A DNA stretch of 64,000 nt from Streptomyces roseofulvus (GTDB lineage: Bacteria > Actinomycetota > Actinomycetes > Streptomycetales > Streptomycetaceae): positions 3,286,001 to 3,350,000 of the forward strand of contig NZ_BAAAWE010000001.1 of NCBI RefSeq assembly GCF_039534915.1, written 5' to 3'. Shown piece by piece: positions 25,484 to 34,177 of the stretch. The notes under the pieces are model-generated. The model saw nothing but the letters and a program-made list of their open reading frames with translations, ran no database searches and had not been told where the DNA came from. Numbering within the stretch: the first letter of the stretch is position 1; every line of letters starts with the position of its first letter. A program made the position numbers and the translations under genes.

Positions 25484-25501
25484 TAACTACCGTTAAGTAA
25501 C
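25484..25501. promoter_or_regulatory. Candidate operator TAAC-TACC-GTTA-AG-TAAC
   Basis: Three alternating half-sites (TAAC, GTTA, TAAC) form two overlapping inverted repeats, with spacers of 4 and 2 nt. They lie 22-40 bp upstream of the acyl-CoA dehydrogenase ATG, in the A/T-richest part of the divergent gap. The layout fits a TetR- or FadR-type repressor of fatty-acid degradation. The regulator is not in the window. Confidence 0.4.
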
Positions 25502-25587
25502 CCAAAGGGTAGGCCGTGAGCGGGGACCTTGTCAGCGCCCGACTATGCTCGGGCAGGCAGTTTCGCCCGACGTCCCTGGAGTCCCGC

Positions 25588-26922
25588 ATGGCCCTGAAGA
25601 TCACTGTGATCGGCACCGGATACCTCGGCGCCACCCATGCCGCGGCCATGGCGGAGATGGGCTTCGAGGTCCTCGGGCTCGACGTCGTGCCGGAGAAGGT
25701 CGAGCTGCTGGCCTCCGGCCGCGTCCCGATGTACGAGCCCGGCCTGGAGGAACTGCTCGCCCGGCACGTCGCCGGCATCGAGGGCTCCACCGGCCGGCTG
25801 CGCTTCACCACCTCCTGGGAGGAGGTCGGCGCCTTCGGCGACGTCCACTTCGTCTGTGTGAACACCCCGCAGAAGCACGGCGAGTACGGCTGCGACATGA
25901 GCTACGTCGACGCCGCCTTCGGCTCCCTCGCCGCCGTCGCCCGCGAGGGCTCCCTGGTCGTCGGCAAGTCGACCGTGCCGGTCGGCTCGGCCGAGCGGCT
26001 GGCCGCGGTGCTGCCGCAGGGCGTCGAGCTGGCCTGGAACCCCGAGTTCCTCCGCGAGGGCTTCGCCGTCCAGGACACCCTGCGCCCGGACCGGATCGTC
26101 GTCGGCGTCTCCGGCGACGGCGCCGCGCGGGCCGAGAAGACGCTCCGCGAGGTGTACGCCGTCCCGGTCGCCGAGGGCTCGCCCTTCGTCGTCACCGACT
26201 TCCCCACCGCCGAGCTGGTGAAGACGGCCGCGAACTCCTTCCTCGCCACCAAGATCTCCTTCATCAACGCGATGGCCGAGGTCTGCGAGGCGGCCGGCGG
26301 CGACGTCGCCAGGCTCGCCGAGGCCATCGGCCACGACGAGCGGATCGGCAGCAAGTTCCTGCGGGCCGGCATCGGCTTCGGCGGCGGCTGCCTGCCCAAG
26401 GACATCCGGGCCTTCATGGCCCGGGCGGGCGAGCTCGGCGCCGACCAGGCGCTGACCTTCCTCCGCGAGATCGACTCCATCAACATGCGGCGGCGCGGCC
26501 AGATGGTCGAGATGGCCCGCGAGACGCTCGGCGGGAACTCCTTCCTGGGCCGCCGGGTCGCGGTCCTCGGCGCCACCTTCAAGCCCGACTCGGACGACGT
26601 CCGCGACTCCCCCGCGCTCAACGTGGCCGGCCAGATACACCTCCAGGGCGGCCAGGTGACCGTCTACGACCCCAAGGGCATGGACAACGCCCGCAAGGTC
26701 TTCCCGACCCTCGGCTACGCGGACTCGGCCCTGGAGGCCGTCCGCGGCGCGGACGTGGTCCTGCACCTGACCGAGTGGCGCGAGTTCCGCGAGCTCGACC
26801 CGGCCGAGCTGGCCGCCGTCGTCTCCTCGCCGGTCGTCCTCGACGGGCGCAACGCCCTGGACGGCGAGCGGTGGCGGGCGGCCGGCTGGACGTACCGGGC
26901 GATGGGCCGCCCGCGCGCCTAG
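25588..26922 (+). CDS. UDP-glucose 6-dehydrogenase
   Basis: This 444-aa protein starts at ATG 25588. The Rossmann motif is ITVIGTGYLGATHAAAMAEMG. Further family motifs are KSTVPVGSAERL, NPEFLREGFAVQD, LVKTAANSFLATKISFINAM and the catalytic cysteine segment GIGFGGGCLPKDIRAF. It makes UDP-glucuronate from UDP-glucose with two NAD+. UDP-glucuronate could feed wall or exopolysaccharide synthesis by the glycosyltransferases in this window. A related GDP-mannose dehydrogenase activity is less likely but not excluded. It is monocistronic, with a 19-bp terminator hairpin after the stop. Confidence 0.9.
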   Translation: MALKITVIGTGYLGATHAAAMAEMGFEVLGLDVVPEKVELLASGRVPMYEPGLEELLARHVAGIEGSTGRLRFTTSWEEVGAFGDVHFVCVNTPQKHGEYGCDMSYVDAAFGSLAAVAREGSLVVGKSTVPVGSAERLAAVLPQGVELAWNPEFLREGFAVQDTLRPDRIVVGVSGDGAARAEKTLREVYAVPVAEGSPFVVTDFPTAELVKTAANSFLATKISFINAMAEVCEAAGGDVARLAEAIGHDERIGSKFLRAGIGFGGGCLPKDIRAFMARAGELGADQALTFLREIDSINMRRRGQMVEMARETLGGNSFLGRRVAVLGATFKPDSDDVRDSPALNVAGQIHLQGGQVTVYDPKGMDNARKVFPTLGYADSALEAVRGADVVLHLTEWREFRELDPAELAAVVSSPVVLDGRNALDGERWRAAGWTYRAMGRPRA

Positions 26923-26929
26923 CGACACG

Positions 26930-26971
26930 GAGGAAGGGCCGCACCGGACGGATCCGGTGCGGCCCTTCCTC
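26930..26971 (+). terminator. Perfect 19-bp hairpin between converging genes
   Basis: GAGGAAGGGCCGCACCGGA-CGGA-TCCGGTGCGGCCCTTCCTC forms a stem without mismatches directly after the UDP-glucose dehydrogenase stop. It probably serves both strands. Confidence 0.9.
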
Positions 26972-26990
26972 ATGGGCGTACGGGTACGGG

Positions 26991-27911
26991 TCAGGCGGCG
27001 ACGGGCCTGATCCGGTTCGTACGGGACAGGAACTCGGTGTCGCGCAGGGCCCGGGTGGCGTTGCCGTGGGCCAGGCCCACCAGGTCCCCGGCCGGCCAGC
27101 CGCGCCGCAGCAGCTCCGCGAAGAGCGGGACGTAGCCGACCGCCGGGTCCGCGAGCCGGGAGAGGCCCGTGGACGCGGGGCCGGCCCCGTCGCGCACCCG
27201 GTCGAGGAGGTCGGCGGTGGCGGCGGGGTCGTCCCCGACGGCGACCATGCAGACCGCGCCGTTCTCGCCGAGGAGCCGCAGCACGTCGTCCGGGAGGGCG
27301 TCCGGCTCGGCCCGGGTGAGCAGGGCCGGGGCCCGGGTGACGGCGAGGACCTTGCGGACGGTGTCCTGGTCCGCGCCGCTGAGGTCCACGGCGAGGCCGA
27401 TGCGGTTCATCTCGCGGACCGCCTCGCGGGCGAAGCGGTCGAAGCGGGTGAGGTTCACGGCCCGGACCCCGAGGGCGTGGTAGGCCCGCAGGGTGGCGGC
27501 GGAGCCGCCGAGGGCCGTCCAGTCCACCGGCCCGAGGAGCGCGGCGACCCGCCCGCAGTTGCGTGCGTGGACCATCTCCGAGGTGGTGTGGGCCAGCCGC
27601 AGGTCCTCGGGGCAGGCGGCGACGAGCGCGCGGATGGTGTCGATGCGGCGCAGGGTGCCGAGGGCGCCGTCGTCGGAGTCGCCGTGCAGCGACCAGAACT
27701 GCGCGCCGGCCTCCCGGGCCCGGACGGGCGGCAGGTCCTCGGGGTCGAGGAGCGCGGGCAGTTCGGTGTGGCCTTCGAGGACGGGCTGGGCGGCGAGGAT
27801 CGCCCGGGCCCGGGCGGTCTCGTCGAGCGGGGGTGGCGACTCCGGGGGTTCCAGCGCGCCGACGGCGCCGGAGGCGGCAGAGAAGGGGGGATGGTCGTCT
27901 AGGTCTGCCAT
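26991..27911 (-). CDS. Degenerate membrane-dipeptidase paralogue (metal ligands lost)
   Basis: This 306-aa protein starts at ATG 27911. It aligns along its whole length with the neighbouring active dipeptidase (QFWS, LRAYHALGVRAVNLT, AREAVREMNRIGLAVDLS, LRRGWPAGDLVGLAHGNATRAL). Metal and catalytic residues are replaced: HxD becomes HTE (His48, Glu50), the bridging Glu is Val129, the two zinc histidines become Gly179 and Arg200, and the GGDYDG aspartate segment is absent. The reading frame is intact with normal codon use, so this is a maintained protein and not decay. It is likely a non-catalytic partner or binding protein. It follows the active gene by 129 nt on the same strand. Confidence 0.8.
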   Translation of the reverse strand: MADLDDHPPFSAASGAVGALEPPESPPPLDETARARAILAAQPVLEGHTELPALLDPEDLPPVRAREAGAQFWSLHGDSDDGALGTLRRIDTIRALVAACPEDLRLAHTTSEMVHARNCGRVAALLGPVDWTALGGSAATLRAYHALGVRAVNLTRFDRFAREAVREMNRIGLAVDLSGADQDTVRKVLAVTRAPALLTRAEPDALPDDVLRLLGENGAVCMVAVGDDPAATADLLDRVRDGAGPASTGLSRLADPAVGYVPLFAELLRRGWPAGDLVGLAHGNATRALRDTEFLSRTNRIRPVAA

Positions 27912-28040
27912 GGCACTACTCACTACTCCGAAACTCGGTGATGCAGTACTACCCCGCCGAAGGGGCGGGGCAGTACGGTCCACCGTGCCACCGGGGCCCT
28001 GTGGGGGCCCGTCGGGCTGCGCCGTTCGGGTGAGGCCCGG

Positions 28041-29237
28041 TCAGGCGCCGTCGAGCTGCGCGATCGTGGCGTGCGAGGCGGGGGTGCGGGCCGACAGGTC
28101 GCGGGCGACGGACTCGGCGTCGCCCAGCACGCGGAGCGCGTTCGACCAGGTCAGCTTGGTGAGGTCGGCGCGGGACCAGCCGCGGTCCAGGAGCTCCGCG
28201 ATCAGGTTGGGGTAGCCGGCGACGTCGTCGAGGCCGGCCGGGGTGAAGGCGGTGCCGTCGTAGTCGCCGCCGATGCCGATGTGGTCGATGCCGGCGGCCT
28301 CGCGCATGTGGTCGAGGTGGTCGGCGACGGTGGCGGCGGTGGCGATCGGGCGCGGGTGCTCCGCCTCGAAGGCGGCGTGCAGCTCCTTGGCCCGGGGGGT
28401 GGTGTCGAGGTGGTGCAGGCCGTGGGCGCGCAGGTTCGCGTCGGCGCGCAGGGTCCACTCGACGGCCGCGGGGAGGATGAACTTCGGGACGAAGGTCGCC
28501 ATCGCCACGCCGCCGTTGGCGGGCAGCCGCTCCAGGACGTCGTCCGGGATGTTGCGCGGGTGGTCGCAGACCGCGCGCGCGGAGGAGTGGGAGAAGATCA
28601 CCGGCGCGGCGCTCTCGTCGAGGGCGTCCCGCATGGTGGTGGCGGCCACGTGCGAGAGGTCGACGAGCATGCCGCAGCGGTTCATCTCGCGGACGACGGC
28701 GCGGCCGAAGGCGGTGAGGCCGCCGTGCCGGGGCTCGTCGGTGGCGGAGTCGGCCCAGTCGTTGTTCTCGTTGTGCGTGAGCGTCATATACCGCACGCCG
28801 AGGGCGTACAGGGCACGCAGGGTGGCAAGGGAGTTGTCGATCGAGTGGCCGCCCTCGGCGCCCTTGAGGGAGGCGATCCGCCCCTCGGCGCGGGCCTTGG
28901 CGATGTCGTCGGCGGTCCGGGCGGGCGCCAGGTCGGCGGCGTACCGCTCGACGAGCCGGTCGACGGCGTCGATCTGCTCCAGGGTGGCGCTCACCGCGTG
29001 GTCGCCGGCGAGCCGGCCCGGCACGTAGACGGACCAGAACTGGGCGCCGACCCCGCCGGCGCGGAGCCGGGCGAGGTCGGTGTGGAGGGTGGCCGAGCGG
29101 TCGCCCGCGATGTCGAGCTTGTCGAGGTCGTAGCCGCACTGCTCGCGCAGCGCCCACGGGAGGTCGTTGTGCCCGTCGACGACGGGGGCCTCCGCGAGGA
29201 GGGCCCGGGCCTCGGCGAGCCGCTCGGCCGCGCTCAC
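28041..29237 (-). CDS. Membrane (renal-type) dipeptidase, peptidase family M19
   Basis: This 398-aa protein starts at GTG 29237, overlapping the purE stop (GTGA). The binuclear zinc site is complete: His23 and Asp25 ([10 protein letters not shown]), bridging Glu128 ([10 protein letters not shown]), His196 (VDLSHV), His217 (IFSHSS) and the late aspartate in GIGGDYDGT. It appears orthologous to S. coelicolor Sco3058, a structurally characterised homologue of human renal dipeptidase that hydrolyses L-Xaa-D-Xaa dipeptides. No signal peptide is seen, so it should act in the cytosol, perhaps in recycling D-amino-acid dipeptides from the wall. It is coupled to purE/purK. Confidence 0.93.
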   Translation of the reverse strand: MSAAERLAEARALLAEAPVVDGHNDLPWALREQCGYDLDKLDIAGDRSATLHTDLARLRAGGVGAQFWSVYVPGRLAGDHAVSATLEQIDAVDRLVERYAADLAPARTADDIAKARAEGRIASLKGAEGGHSIDNSLATLRALYALGVRYMTLTHNENNDWADSATDEPRHGGLTAFGRAVVREMNRCGMLVDLSHVAATTMRDALDESAAPVIFSHSSARAVCDHPRNIPDDVLERLPANGGVAMATFVPKFILPAAVEWTLRADANLRAHGLHHLDTTPRAKELHAAFEAEHPRPIATAATVADHLDHMREAAGIDHIGIGGDYDGTAFTPAGLDDVAGYPNLIAELLDRGWSRADLTKLTWSNALRVLGDAESVARDLSARTPASHATIAQLDGA

Positions 29238-29770
29238 TTGCCGAACCCGAAGGAGTCGGCGCCGGCGACCTTGGCGCGCAGCCGCTTGCCCTTCTCGGTG
29301 GCCTGGCCGTTGAGGTCCTGGAGGAAGTCGCCCATCCGGGTCTGGAGGTCGGGGTCGGCCGAGGCGAGCATGCGGACGGCGAGCAGGCCCGCGTTGCGCG
29401 CGCCGGCGACGGAGACGGTGGCGACCGGGATGCCGGCGGGCATCTGGACGATCGAGAGCAGCGAGTCCATGCCGTCGAGGTACTTCAGCGGCACGGGGAC
29501 GCCGATGACCGGGAGCGGGGTGACGGAGGCGAGCATGCCCGGCAGGTGGGCGGCGCCGCCGGCGCCCGCGATGATCGCCTTGAGGCCGCGGCCGGCGGCC
29601 TCCTCGCCGTACGCGATCATCTCGCGCGGCATCCGGTGCGCGGAGACGACGTCGACCTCGTACGGGATCTCGAACTCGTCGAGCGCCTGGGCGGCGGCCT
29701 CCATGACGGGCCAGTCGGAGTCGGACCCCATCACGATGCCGATGAGCGGGTTGCTCGCCTGGTTACTCAA
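29234..29770 (-). CDS. purE: PurE, N5-carboxyaminoimidazole ribonucleotide mutase
   Basis: This 178-aa protein starts at TTG 29770, overlapping the end of purK. The signature [17 protein letters not shown] and the substrate loop SAHRMPREM are present, with [11 protein letters not shown] later. It isomerises N5-CAIR to CAIR in de novo purine synthesis. It lies in a purK-purE-dipeptidase run with overlapping stops and starts, so the three are probably one transcript. The C-terminal tail ([19 protein letters not shown]) is slightly longer than in E. coli. Confidence 0.95.
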   Translation of the reverse strand: MSNQASNPLIGIVMGSDSDWPVMEAAAQALDEFEIPYEVDVVSAHRMPREMIAYGEEAAGRGLKAIIAGAGGAAHLPGMLASVTPLPVIGVPVPLKYLDGMDSLLSIVQMPAGIPVATVSVAGARNAGLLAVRMLASADPDLQTRMGDFLQDLNGQATEKGKRLRAKVAGADSFGFGK

Positions 29771-30902
29771 CGATCGTCCCTCGCAGGTAGTCGGCGGCGT
29801 GGCGGGCGCGCTCCAGCACCTCGTCCAGGTCGTCGCCGTAGGTGTTGACGTGACCGACCTTACGCCCGGGCTTCACGTCCTTGCCGTACATGTGGATCTT
29901 GAGCTGCGGGTCCCGGGCCATGCAGTGCAGGTAGCCCTGGTACATGTCGGGGTAGTCGCCGCCGAGGACGTTGCACATCACGGTCCACGGGGCGCGCGGG
30001 CGGGGGTCGCCGAGCGGCAGGTCGAGGACGGCCCGGACGTGGTTGGCGAACTGGCTGGTGATCGCCCCGTCCTGGGTCCAGTGGCCGGAGTTGTGCGGGC
30101 GCATCGCCAGCTCGTTGACGAGGATCCGCCCGTCGGTGGTCTGGAAGAGCTCGACGGCCAGGTGGCCGACGACACCGAGCTCCTTCGCGATCCGCAGGGC
30201 GAGCTCCTGGGCCTGCCCGGCCAGCTCGTCGTCCAGGTCGGGGGCGGGCGCGATCACCGTGTCGCAGACGCCGTCGACCTGGCGGGACTCGACCACCGGG
30301 TAGGCGACGGCCTGGCCGTGCGGGGAGCGGACGATGTTCGCCGCCAGCTCGCGGACGAAGTCGACCTTCTCCTCGGCGAGCACGGGCACGCCGGCGAGGA
30401 ACGCGTCACGGGCGTCCTCGGCGGTGCGGACGAACCAGACGCCCTTGCCGTCGTAGCCGCCGCGCACGGTCTTGAGGATCACCGGGAAGCCGCCGACCTC
30501 CTCGGCGAACGCGACCGCGTCCGCGGGGTCGGCCACGATCCGGTGGCGGGGGCTGGGCGCGCCGATCTCGTCCAGCTTCGCCCGCATCACCCCCTTGTCC
30601 TGCGCGTGCACGAGCGCGTCGGGACCGGGGCGGACGGGGATGCCGTCGGCCTCCAGGGCGCGCAGGTGCTCGGTGGGGACGTGCTCGTGATCGAAGGTGA
30701 TCACATCGCAGCCGCGCGCGAAGGCGCGGAGCGTCTCCAGGTCCCGGTAGTCGCCGATGACGACCTCGCCGGCCACCTGCGCCGCCGAGTCCTGCGGGGT
30801 GTCACTGAGGAGCTTGAACTTGATGCCGAGGGGGATGCCCTCCTCGTGGGTCATACGGGCGAGCTGCCCGCCGCCGACCATGCCTACTACCGGGAACGTC
30901 AC
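29763..30902 (-). CDS. purK: PurK, N5-carboxyaminoimidazole ribonucleotide synthase
   Basis: GTG 30902 is chosen, giving 379 aa beginning [17 protein letters not shown]. An upstream extension to 30956 is non-family sequence. The ATP-grasp fold shows [15 protein letters not shown] and the late [13 protein letters not shown] motif. It carboxylates AIR with bicarbonate and ATP to N5-CAIR, the substrate of PurE encoded next. GAGG directly abuts the GTG, so no normal ribosome-binding site exists. A TACCCT box (30914-30909) six nt upstream suggests a leaderless mRNA. Confidence 0.93.
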   Translation of the reverse strand: MTFPVVGMVGGGQLARMTHEEGIPLGIKFKLLSDTPQDSAAQVAGEVVIGDYRDLETLRAFARGCDVITFDHEHVPTEHLRALEADGIPVRPGPDALVHAQDKGVMRAKLDEIGAPSPRHRIVADPADAVAFAEEVGGFPVILKTVRGGYDGKGVWFVRTAEDARDAFLAGVPVLAEEKVDFVRELAANIVRSPHGQAVAYPVVESRQVDGVCDTVIAPAPDLDDELAGQAQELALRIAKELGVVGHLAVELFQTTDGRILVNELAMRPHNSGHWTQDGAITSQFANHVRAVLDLPLGDPRPRAPWTVMCNVLGGDYPDMYQGYLHCMARDPQLKIHMYGKDVKPGRKVGHVNTYGDDLDEVLERARHAADYLRGTIVE

Positions 30903-30908
30903 CCTCTT

Positions 30909-30914
30909 AGGGTA
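30909..30914 (-). promoter_or_regulatory. Candidate -10 box for leaderless purK transcript
   Basis: TACCCT on the minus strand lies six nt before the purK GTG. No clear -35 is seen at the usual distance. Confidence 0.35.
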
Positions 30915-31044
30915 TCCGCACCATCCGTGAACACGTTTCCGGCTGTGGATTGACACAAGGCGTGAGGGCGCGCCGCCCGGTTTTCCACAGGTTTCCCGGC
31001 TACCCGGGCGGGTGACAGGGGAGGCTGGTTAGCATGAGTGGGTT

Positions 31045-31066
31045 GACGTCACCCGGACGTCACCCG
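31045..31066. repeat. Perfect 11-bp tandem repeat GACGTCACCCG x2 (GTCAC-N6-GTCAC)
   Basis: Two identical 11-bp units end 20 bp before the GtrA start codon. They contain direct repeats GTCAC separated by six bases, the layout reported for MtrA/GlnR-type binding sites (GTnAC-N6-GTnAC) in Streptomyces. The position just upstream of the start codon would favour repression. Confidence 0.45.
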
Positions 31067-31086
31067 ACGGACGGACCGACCCCACC

Positions 31087-31629
31087 ATGAGCGAACCCGG
31101 CGCACTGCGCATGCGACTCGCCCTGCTCGGCCGCGAAGTCGCCAAGTTCGGCGTGGTCGGCGGACTCGGTGTCCTGGTCAACCTGGCCGTCTTCAACCTG
31201 GTGCGGCACACCACGGAGCTTCCGGTGGTGCGGGCCAGCCTGATCGCCACCGTGGTGGCCATCGCCTTCAACTACGTGGGGTTCCGTTACTTCACGTACC
31301 GCGACCGCGACAAGTCGGGCCGCACCAAGGAGATGACCCTCTTCCTGCTGTTCAGCCTGGTCGGGCTGGTCATCGAGAACGGGATCCTCTACGCGGCGAC
31401 CTACGGCCTGGGCTGGAACTCGCCGCTGGCCAGCAACTTCTTCAAGTTCTTCGGCATCGGCGTGGCGACCCTGTTCCGCTTCTGGTCGTACCGCACGTGG
31501 GTGTTCCGGGCGCTGCCGGCGAAGGAGGCCGTGCAGACGGCGGAGTCCTTCCTCGAGGCGGACCTGCTGGAGCAGGCCGAGCCGGTGGCGCCGCGGCAGG
31601 CCCGCCGCCGCCAGCCCGACCGGGTCTGA
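31087..31629 (+). CDS. GtrA-family polyprenyl-glycan flippase-like membrane protein
   Basis: This 180-aa protein starts at ATG 31087. Four transmembrane helices are visible: FGVVGGLGVLVNLAVFNLV, VRASLIATVVAIAFNYVGF, MTLFLLFSLVGLVIENGIL and FFKFFGIGVATLFRFWSY. The Asn-Tyr-x-x-x-Arg-Tyr/Phe-Phe motif (NYVGFRYFTYRD) and RFWSYRTWVF are family hallmarks. GtrA proteins move or help move undecaprenyl-phosphate-linked sugars across the membrane. The C-terminal tail is cytosolic and basic. It is monocistronic, converging with the histidine kinase gene. Confidence 0.9.
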   Translation: MSEPGALRMRLALLGREVAKFGVVGGLGVLVNLAVFNLVRHTTELPVVRASLIATVVAIAFNYVGFRYFTYRDRDKSGRTKEMTLFLLFSLVGLVIENGILYAATYGLGWNSPLASNFFKFFGIGVATLFRFWSYRTWVFRALPAKEAVQTAESFLEADLLEQAEPVAPRQARRRQPDRV

Positions 31630-31654
31630 CGACACGGCGGCCGCGGGCCGCTCC

Positions 31655-32926
31655 TCACCGTACGGGGCGCTCCCCGGCGTCCCTGGTGACGCTGCGGGCC
31701 TCCCGGCTGAGGAAGAGCGCGAAGACCGGCGGCTGCTGCTGGAGCAGCTCCAGGCGGCCGCCGTCGGCCTCGGCGAGGTCCCGGGCGACGGCCAGGCCGA
31801 TCCCGGTGGAGCTGCGGCCGCTGACCGCCCGCTCGAAGATCCGCGCGCCGAGGTCGGCGGGGACGCCGGGGCCCTCGTCGGTGACCTCGATCACCGACTG
31901 GTTGCCGATGACCCGGGTGCGCAGGGCGACGGTGCCGCCGCCGTGCATGAGCGAGTTCTCGATGAGCGCGGCGAGGACCTGGGCGACCGCGCCGGGGGTG
32001 CCGATGGCCCGCATGCCCTGTTTGCCGGAGCGGACGATCGCGCGGCCGGCGCTGCGGTAGGCGGGACGCCACTCCTCGATCTGCTGCTTGACGACCTCGT
32101 CGATGTCGAAGGCGACGGCGGAGCCGGAGCGGGGGTCGCGGGAGTTGGTGAGCAGCCGTTCGACGACGTCGGTGAGCCGCTCGACCTGGGTGAGCGCGAT
32201 CGTCGCCTCCTCCTTGACCGTGTCCAGGTCGTCGGCGAGGGCGACCTCCTCCAGACGCATGGAGAGCGCGGTCAGCGGGGTGCGGAGCTGGTGGGAGGCG
32301 TCGGCGGCGAGCCGGCGCTCGGCGGTGAGCATCCGGGCGATCCGCTCGGCGGAGGCGTCGAGCACGTCCGCGACCCGGTCCAGCTCGGGGACCCCGTACC
32401 GCTTGTGCCGGGGCCGTGGGTCGCCGGAGCCGAGCCGTTCGGCGGTCTCGGCGAGGTCGGTGAGCGGGGACGCGAGCCGGTTCGCCTGGCGTACGGCGAG
32501 GAGGACCGCGGCGATCACGGCGAGCCCGGCGACGGCGCCGATGATCAGGGCCGTGCTGCCGACCTCGGAGGTGACGGCGGAGCGGGACTCCTCGACGACC
32601 GCCGTCTCGCCGCGCTCGCCCTCCGCGTAGCCGCGGATGACGCTGCCGGTGGGGCGGGCGCCGATCTCGATGGGGGGCCGGCCGGGGATGGTGACCAGGG
32701 CGTACCGCTTGGCGCCGCTCTGCTCCGCGAGGATGTCCGGGTTGACCGGCTCGCCGCCGATCAGGCGGCTGTCGACGATCGAGACGATGCGGAGGGCCTC
32801 GGCGTCGACGCTCTCCTGGGCGCTGCTGGTGATCGTCCTCGTCTCGACGAGGACGAGCGAGACGCCGAAGACGGCGATGACGACGAGGACGACGGCGAGG
32901 GTGCTGGTGATGAGGCGGCGGCGCAC
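31655..32926 (-). CDS. Sensor histidine kinase
   Basis: This 423-aa protein starts at GTG 32926 after GGGAGAG. Transmembrane helices at ~7-27 and 124-145 bracket an extracellular sensor loop of about 95 residues. A HAMP region (146-200), the phosphoacceptor segment AADASHQLRTPLTAL with His212, and a HATPase domain (IENSLMHGGG N-box, VTDEGPGVP, STGIGLAVARDLAEADGG) follow. It is the cognate kinase of the response regulator encoded 144 nt upstream. The extracellular signal is unknown. The N-box reads Asn-Ser-x-x-His instead of the commoner Asn-Ala-x-x-His. Confidence 0.92.
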   Translation of the reverse strand: MRRRLITSTLAVVLVVIAVFGVSLVLVETRTITSSAQESVDAEALRIVSIVDSRLIGGEPVNPDILAEQSGAKRYALVTIPGRPPIEIGARPTGSVIRGYAEGERGETAVVEESRSAVTSEVGSTALIIGAVAGLAVIAAVLLAVRQANRLASPLTDLAETAERLGSGDPRPRHKRYGVPELDRVADVLDASAERIARMLTAERRLAADASHQLRTPLTALSMRLEEVALADDLDTVKEEATIALTQVERLTDVVERLLTNSRDPRSGSAVAFDIDEVVKQQIEEWRPAYRSAGRAIVRSGKQGMRAIGTPGAVAQVLAALIENSLMHGGGTVALRTRVIGNQSVIEVTDEGPGVPADLGARIFERAVSGRSSTGIGLAVARDLAEADGGRLELLQQQPPVFALFLSREARSVTRDAGERPVR

Positions 32927-32973
32927 GTGCTCTCCCGGAGCGGCTCGACAATGACCAGGGGTGGCGCACCGGA

Positions 32974-33022
32974 AAGGGGCGCGGGGAACTGCGCGAGCGA
33001 CCCCCGACGGCCCGGCGGCGGC
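32974..33022. repeat. Dispersed Streptomyces intergenic repeat (GCGCGGGGAACTGCGCG element)
   Basis: The core AAGGGGCGCGGGGAACTGCG followed by CGAGCGACCCCCGACGGCCC lies between the response regulator and kinase genes. From experience this string recurs in many Streptomyces intergenic regions. It can fold (GCGC-GGGGAACT-GCGC; GGGG with CCCC) and may attenuate or stabilise the two-gene transcript. Confidence 0.6.
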
Positions 33023-33070
33023 GACACGACCTGAGCCTCCCCGGCGGGGGCGCGCGGGCCCGCGAAGCCG

Positions 33071-33748
33071 TCAGCTCTTCTCGAAGCGGAAGCCGACGCC
33101 CCTGACCGTGGCGATGTAGCGGGGGTTGGCCGCGTCGTCGCCGAGCTTCTTGCGGAGCCAGGAGATGTGCATGTCGAGGGTCTTCGTGGAGGACCACCAG
33201 GTGGTGTCCCAGACCTCGCGCATCAGCTGGTCGCGGGTGACGACCCGGCCCGCGTCGCGGACCAGGACGCGGAGGAGGTCGAACTCCTTCGCCGTGAGCT
33301 GGAGCTCCTCGTCGCCCATCCAGGCACGGTGCGACTCGACGTCGATGCGGACGCCGTGGGTGGCGGGCGCGGGGGCGGGCTCGGTGGCGCCGCGCCGGAG
33401 GAGGGCCCGGACCCGGGCGAGGAGCTCGGCGAGGCGGAACGGCTTGGTGACGTAGTCGTCGGCGCCCGCGTCGAGCCCGACGACGGTGTCGACCTCGTCC
33501 GCGCGGGCGGTGAGGACCAGGATCGGGACCGTGTGGCCGTCGGCGCGCAGCCGCCGGGCGACCTCCAGGCCGTCCATGCCGGGCAGGCCCAGGTCGAGCA
33601 CGACGAGGTCGACGCCGCCCTGGAGTCCGGTGTCGAGCGCGGTCGGCCCGTCCTCGCGGACCTCGACCTCGTACCCCTCTCTCCGCAGGGCGCGGGCCAG
33701 CGGCTCCGAGATGGATGCGTCGTCCTCGGCGAGCAGTACACGGGTCAT
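33071..33748 (-). CDS. OmpR-family response regulator
   Basis: This 225-aa protein starts at ATG 33748. The receiver domain has the acidic pocket Glu8-Asp9-Asp10, phosphoacceptor Asp52 (VVLDLGLPGMDG), Thr80 and Lys102. The C-terminal winged-helix DNA-binding domain has LQLTAKEFDLLRVLVRDAG, WWSSTKTLDMHISWLRKKLG and YIATVRGVGFRFE. It precedes its kinase on the same strand. No Shine-Dalgarno sequence precedes the ATG. TACCAT six nt upstream suggests a leaderless mRNA. Target genes are unknown, and the divergent peptide transporter is one candidate. Confidence 0.93.
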   Translation of the reverse strand: MTRVLLAEDDASISEPLARALRREGYEVEVREDGPTALDTGLQGGVDLVVLDLGLPGMDGLEVARRLRADGHTVPILVLTARADEVDTVVGLDAGADDYVTKPFRLAELLARVRALLRRGATEPAPAPATHGVRIDVESHRAWMGDEELQLTAKEFDLLRVLVRDAGRVVTRDQLMREVWDTTWWSSTKTLDMHISWLRKKLGDDAANPRYIATVRGVGFRFEKS

Positions 33749-34177
33749 GGGGTGATGGTAGTCCGCACGGGTGCCGGGCCGGGGCGGGATCACCAGGCGC
33801 CCGCGACCGCCTCCGAAGCAGGGCGCGTAACCTTGCAATCACCTTGGAAAAGGGCCCGTTGGTTCCTTCGTCACCTGTGATCCATCTCTCAAGTCCTTCC
33901 ATATCCGGCACTGTCGTGTCGTATGGTGGCGAGACGTCAGTAGCGGTAATCGGGGACCTTTGGCCTGCTTCGTCAGCCAGGGTCCTCTTTTCTGCGCAGG
34001 GTCGGCCCGGCCGGCCCTGAGACGGTGAACGACCTGTGGGCCGGGTCCCGCGGCGCTGAGACGCGCGGCGGGGCGTGGATCCCGGACGGGGCGCAGACGT
34101 CCCGGCCGGTGCCGGCCACCCCCCACCGGGCGCGACTCGCTCACGAGGCGCCGCGTCCCGACAGAGCAAGGATCGAC
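33749..34177. other. 429-nt divergent region between response regulator and peptide transporter
   Basis: No gene is supported. The region holds the response-regulator -10-like box (33755-33760, minus strand), a TATGGT box at 33922-33927 on the plus strand, and G/C-rich hairpins such as GGCCCGGCCGGCC near 34004. The last of these would give the transporter mRNA a structured leader of some 240 nt if transcription starts near 33935. Confidence 0.5.

Noticed and set aside
26991..27911. Calling the second dipeptidase a pseudogene
   Set aside because: The frame is full-length without frameshift or stop, and the codon bias is normal. Only the catalytic residues have changed, which points to a retained pseudoenzyme.
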